Assembly (NCBI GenBank): GCA_012842765.1
Contig: DUWJ01000338.1
Location: 1 to 6,179 of the forward strand
Origin: Bacillota bacterium
Lineage (GTDB): Bacteria; Bacillota; DTU025
Length of the DNA stretch: 6,179 nucleotides
Direction of reading: 5' to 3'
Program-made: the position numbers and the translations under genes
The notes under the pieces: model-generated
Databases searched by the model: none
Told to the model about the DNA's origin: nothing
The model's input: the letters and a program-made list of their open reading frames with translations, nothing else
Shown: positions 5,023 through 6,179 of the stretch, in pieces
How positions within the stretch are numbered: position 1 is the stretch's first letter
How the letters are laid out: each line of letters opens with the position of its first letter

Positions 5023-6135
5023 ATGGGCCCGAATATCAACAATCAGACAATAGCAGTTGCCATGAGCGGGGGCGTAGACTCGTCAGTCGCCGCCGCGCTC
5101 CTCGTAGCCCAAGGACACAGGGTGATAGGAATCACGATGACAACCTGGCATTGGCCCGGCCCTTTCGAAGGAGATGCGTGCGGGGACAGCTTCGGCGAAG
5201 AGGCGGCAGATTCCGCAGCTCGGGTCGCTCGATCGCTAGGCATCGATCATGTCGTTGTAGACCTGTCCGAGGAATTCAAGAAGACTGTTGTTGCGGACTT
5301 CGTCCGCGCCTATGCCGGCGGATCAACCCCGAACCCGTGCGTCATATGCAATCAGTTGATCAAGTTCGACCTATTGCATCACAAGGCCAGAGAACTCGGC
5401 GCAGACATGGTTGCTACCGGACACTACGCAAGGCTTCGACAGGATGCGGTTTCCGGAAGATACCTGCTTCTCCGCCCGGCCGATTCTCGCAAAGACCAGA
5501 CATACATGCTCTATCGACTCGGGCAGGAACAGCTGGCGCGTTCAGTCTTTCCTCTCGGCGATCTCGAAAAGGTCCAGGTTCGCAAAATAGCCAAGTCCAT
5601 CGGCCTTGAAGCGGCAGACCGACCGGAAAGCCAGGAGATATGCTTTCTTCCCCCGGGCAAGTATCGGGAGTTCTTGGCATCAAATGAGCCCTCCTTCCAG
5701 ACTCCCGGTCCCATCGTGAACACAGAGGGCCACGTTATAGGGGAGCACCGTGGCATAGCCATGTATACCGTTGGCCAAAGGAAGGGACTGAGTCTCGCAG
5801 CCGATCGGCCGCTTTACGTATTGGAGATACGACCCGACTCGAACACAATAATAGTTGGCCCCGTCGAACGCCTCTACAGCAGCTGGCTCGAGGTTGAGAG
5901 CACTAATTTCATCCCCTTCGACACACTAAGCGACAAGATGGACGTGCAGGCAAAAATAAGATATAGATCGCCGGCAGCCAAAGCAGTAATATTCCCTGCA
6001 GCCAATGGGAGAGTGCGCGTAGAGTTTAACGAGCCTCAGCGGGCAATTACTCCTGGACAATCTGCTGTTTTCTATGACGGGGATTTGCTTGTGGGCGGCG
6101 GGATCATTTCAAGCAATCAGAAAGCTGATGTCTGA
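5023..6135 (+). CDS. mnmA: tRNA-specific 2-thiouridylase MnmA
   Basis: Cytoplasmic enzyme that activates U34 of tRNA-Lys, -Glu and -Gln with ATP and adds sulfur to make 2-thiouridine, using sulfur relayed from a cysteine desulfurase. The protein has 370 residues, close to the usual length. The N-terminal PP-loop is SGGVDSS (15-21). TPNPCVICNQLIKF (102-115) carries the first catalytic cysteine, Cys106. ATGHYAR (131-137) and KDQTYMLYRL (157-166) follow. ESQEICFLP (202-210) carries the persulfide cysteine, Cys207; the pair matches E. coli Cys102 and Cys199. GIAMYTVGQRKGL (244-256) opens the C-terminal beta-barrel part, which ends normally at VGGGIISS. All key residues are present, so it should be active. 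It is transcribed away from the minus-strand cluster, with no cysteine desulfurase in view. The stop is TGA 6133-6135. Confidence 0.97.
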   Translation: MGPNINNQTIAVAMSGGVDSSVAAALLVAQGHRVIGITMTTWHWPGPFEGDACGDSFGEEAADSAARVARSLGIDHVVVDLSEEFKKTVVADFVRAYAGGSTPNPCVICNQLIKFDLLHHKARELGADMVATGHYARLRQDAVSGRYLLLRPADSRKDQTYMLYRLGQEQLARSVFPLGDLEKVQVRKIAKSIGLEAADRPESQEICFLPPGKYREFLASNEPSFQTPGPIVNTEGHVIGEHRGIAMYTVGQRKGLSLAADRPLYVLEIRPDSNTIIVGPVERLYSSWLEVESTNFIPFDTLSDKMDVQAKIRYRSPAAKAVIFPAANGRVRVEFNEPQRAITPGQSAVFYDGDLLVGGGIISSNQKADV

Positions 6136-6179
6136 GGGCATGTCCCATTCCCGCTGGACTGCTCGGACTCTCCCTTGCA
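6136..6179. other. Short 3' flank of mnmA
   Basis: The last 44 bases have no recognisable gene start. GGG-CATGT-CCC (6136-6146) directly after the stop could form only a 3-bp stem and has no T-run, so no terminator is called. Confidence 0.5.

Noticed and set aside
5151..5609. A 152-codon Arg-rich plus-strand frame inside mnmA
   Set aside because: It is a shifted frame of a complete mnmA with all catalytic motifs; Arg-rich composition is typical of out-of-frame reading.

Overview
The window carries six protein genes. Five run on the minus strand, in transcription order: an archaeal-type LOR/SDH-family ornithine cyclodeaminase-like enzyme (4705-3488), nicotinamidase pncA (3353-2739), and the three-subunit proton-translocating NAD(P) transhydrogenase pntAA (2648-1473), pntAB (1466-1173) and pntB (1137 to the window edge, 3' end cut off). 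One gene, the tRNA 2-thiouridylase mnmA (5023-6135), runs divergently on the plus strand. I found no rRNA, tRNA, insertion sequence, CRISPR array or phage gene.

The source looks like a bacterium of moderate G+C with strong Shine-Dalgarno sequences (AGGAGG before mnmA, GGGAG or AGGAG before others), GTG as well as ATG starts, a split alpha transhydrogenase subunit and an archaeal-type LOR/SDH enzyme. An anaerobic Bacillota-like lineage fits, but this is inference and the window does not fix the taxon.

Layout: 1-1475 is the membrane part of the transhydrogenase, with 6 nt between pntAA and pntAB and 35 nt between pntAB and pntB. The 35-nt gap holds a perfect 6-bp hairpin between a strong SD and the pntB start. 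1473-2648 is the soluble NAD(H)-binding subunit. 2649-2738 is a 90-nt gap with two inverted repeats. 2739-3353 is pncA. 3354-3487 is a 134-nt gap with an 8-bp inverted repeat. 3488-4705 is the LOR/SDH gene. 4706-5022 is the divergent regulatory region, with an AT-rich block holding a tandem ATGTATA repeat. The window ends 44 nt after mnmA.

How they may work together: the four genes after the LOR/SDH gene all concern nicotinamide nucleotides. Nicotinamidase returns nicotinamide to NAD synthesis, and PntAA/AB/B uses the proton gradient to reduce NADP+ with NADH. The LOR/SDH enzyme probably binds NAD(H) and, if it is an ornithine cyclodeaminase, makes proline from ornithine and releases ammonia. 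A single minus-strand operon is possible, but the 134- and 90-nt gaps with inverted repeats leave room for internal promoters or control points. mnmA is an ordinary housekeeping gene that seems functionally unrelated. Nothing here is clearly a new system. The points most worth checking are the hairpin-bridged pntB ribosome site, the missing proton-channel histidines in the transhydrogenase, and the redox/ornithine gene grouping.
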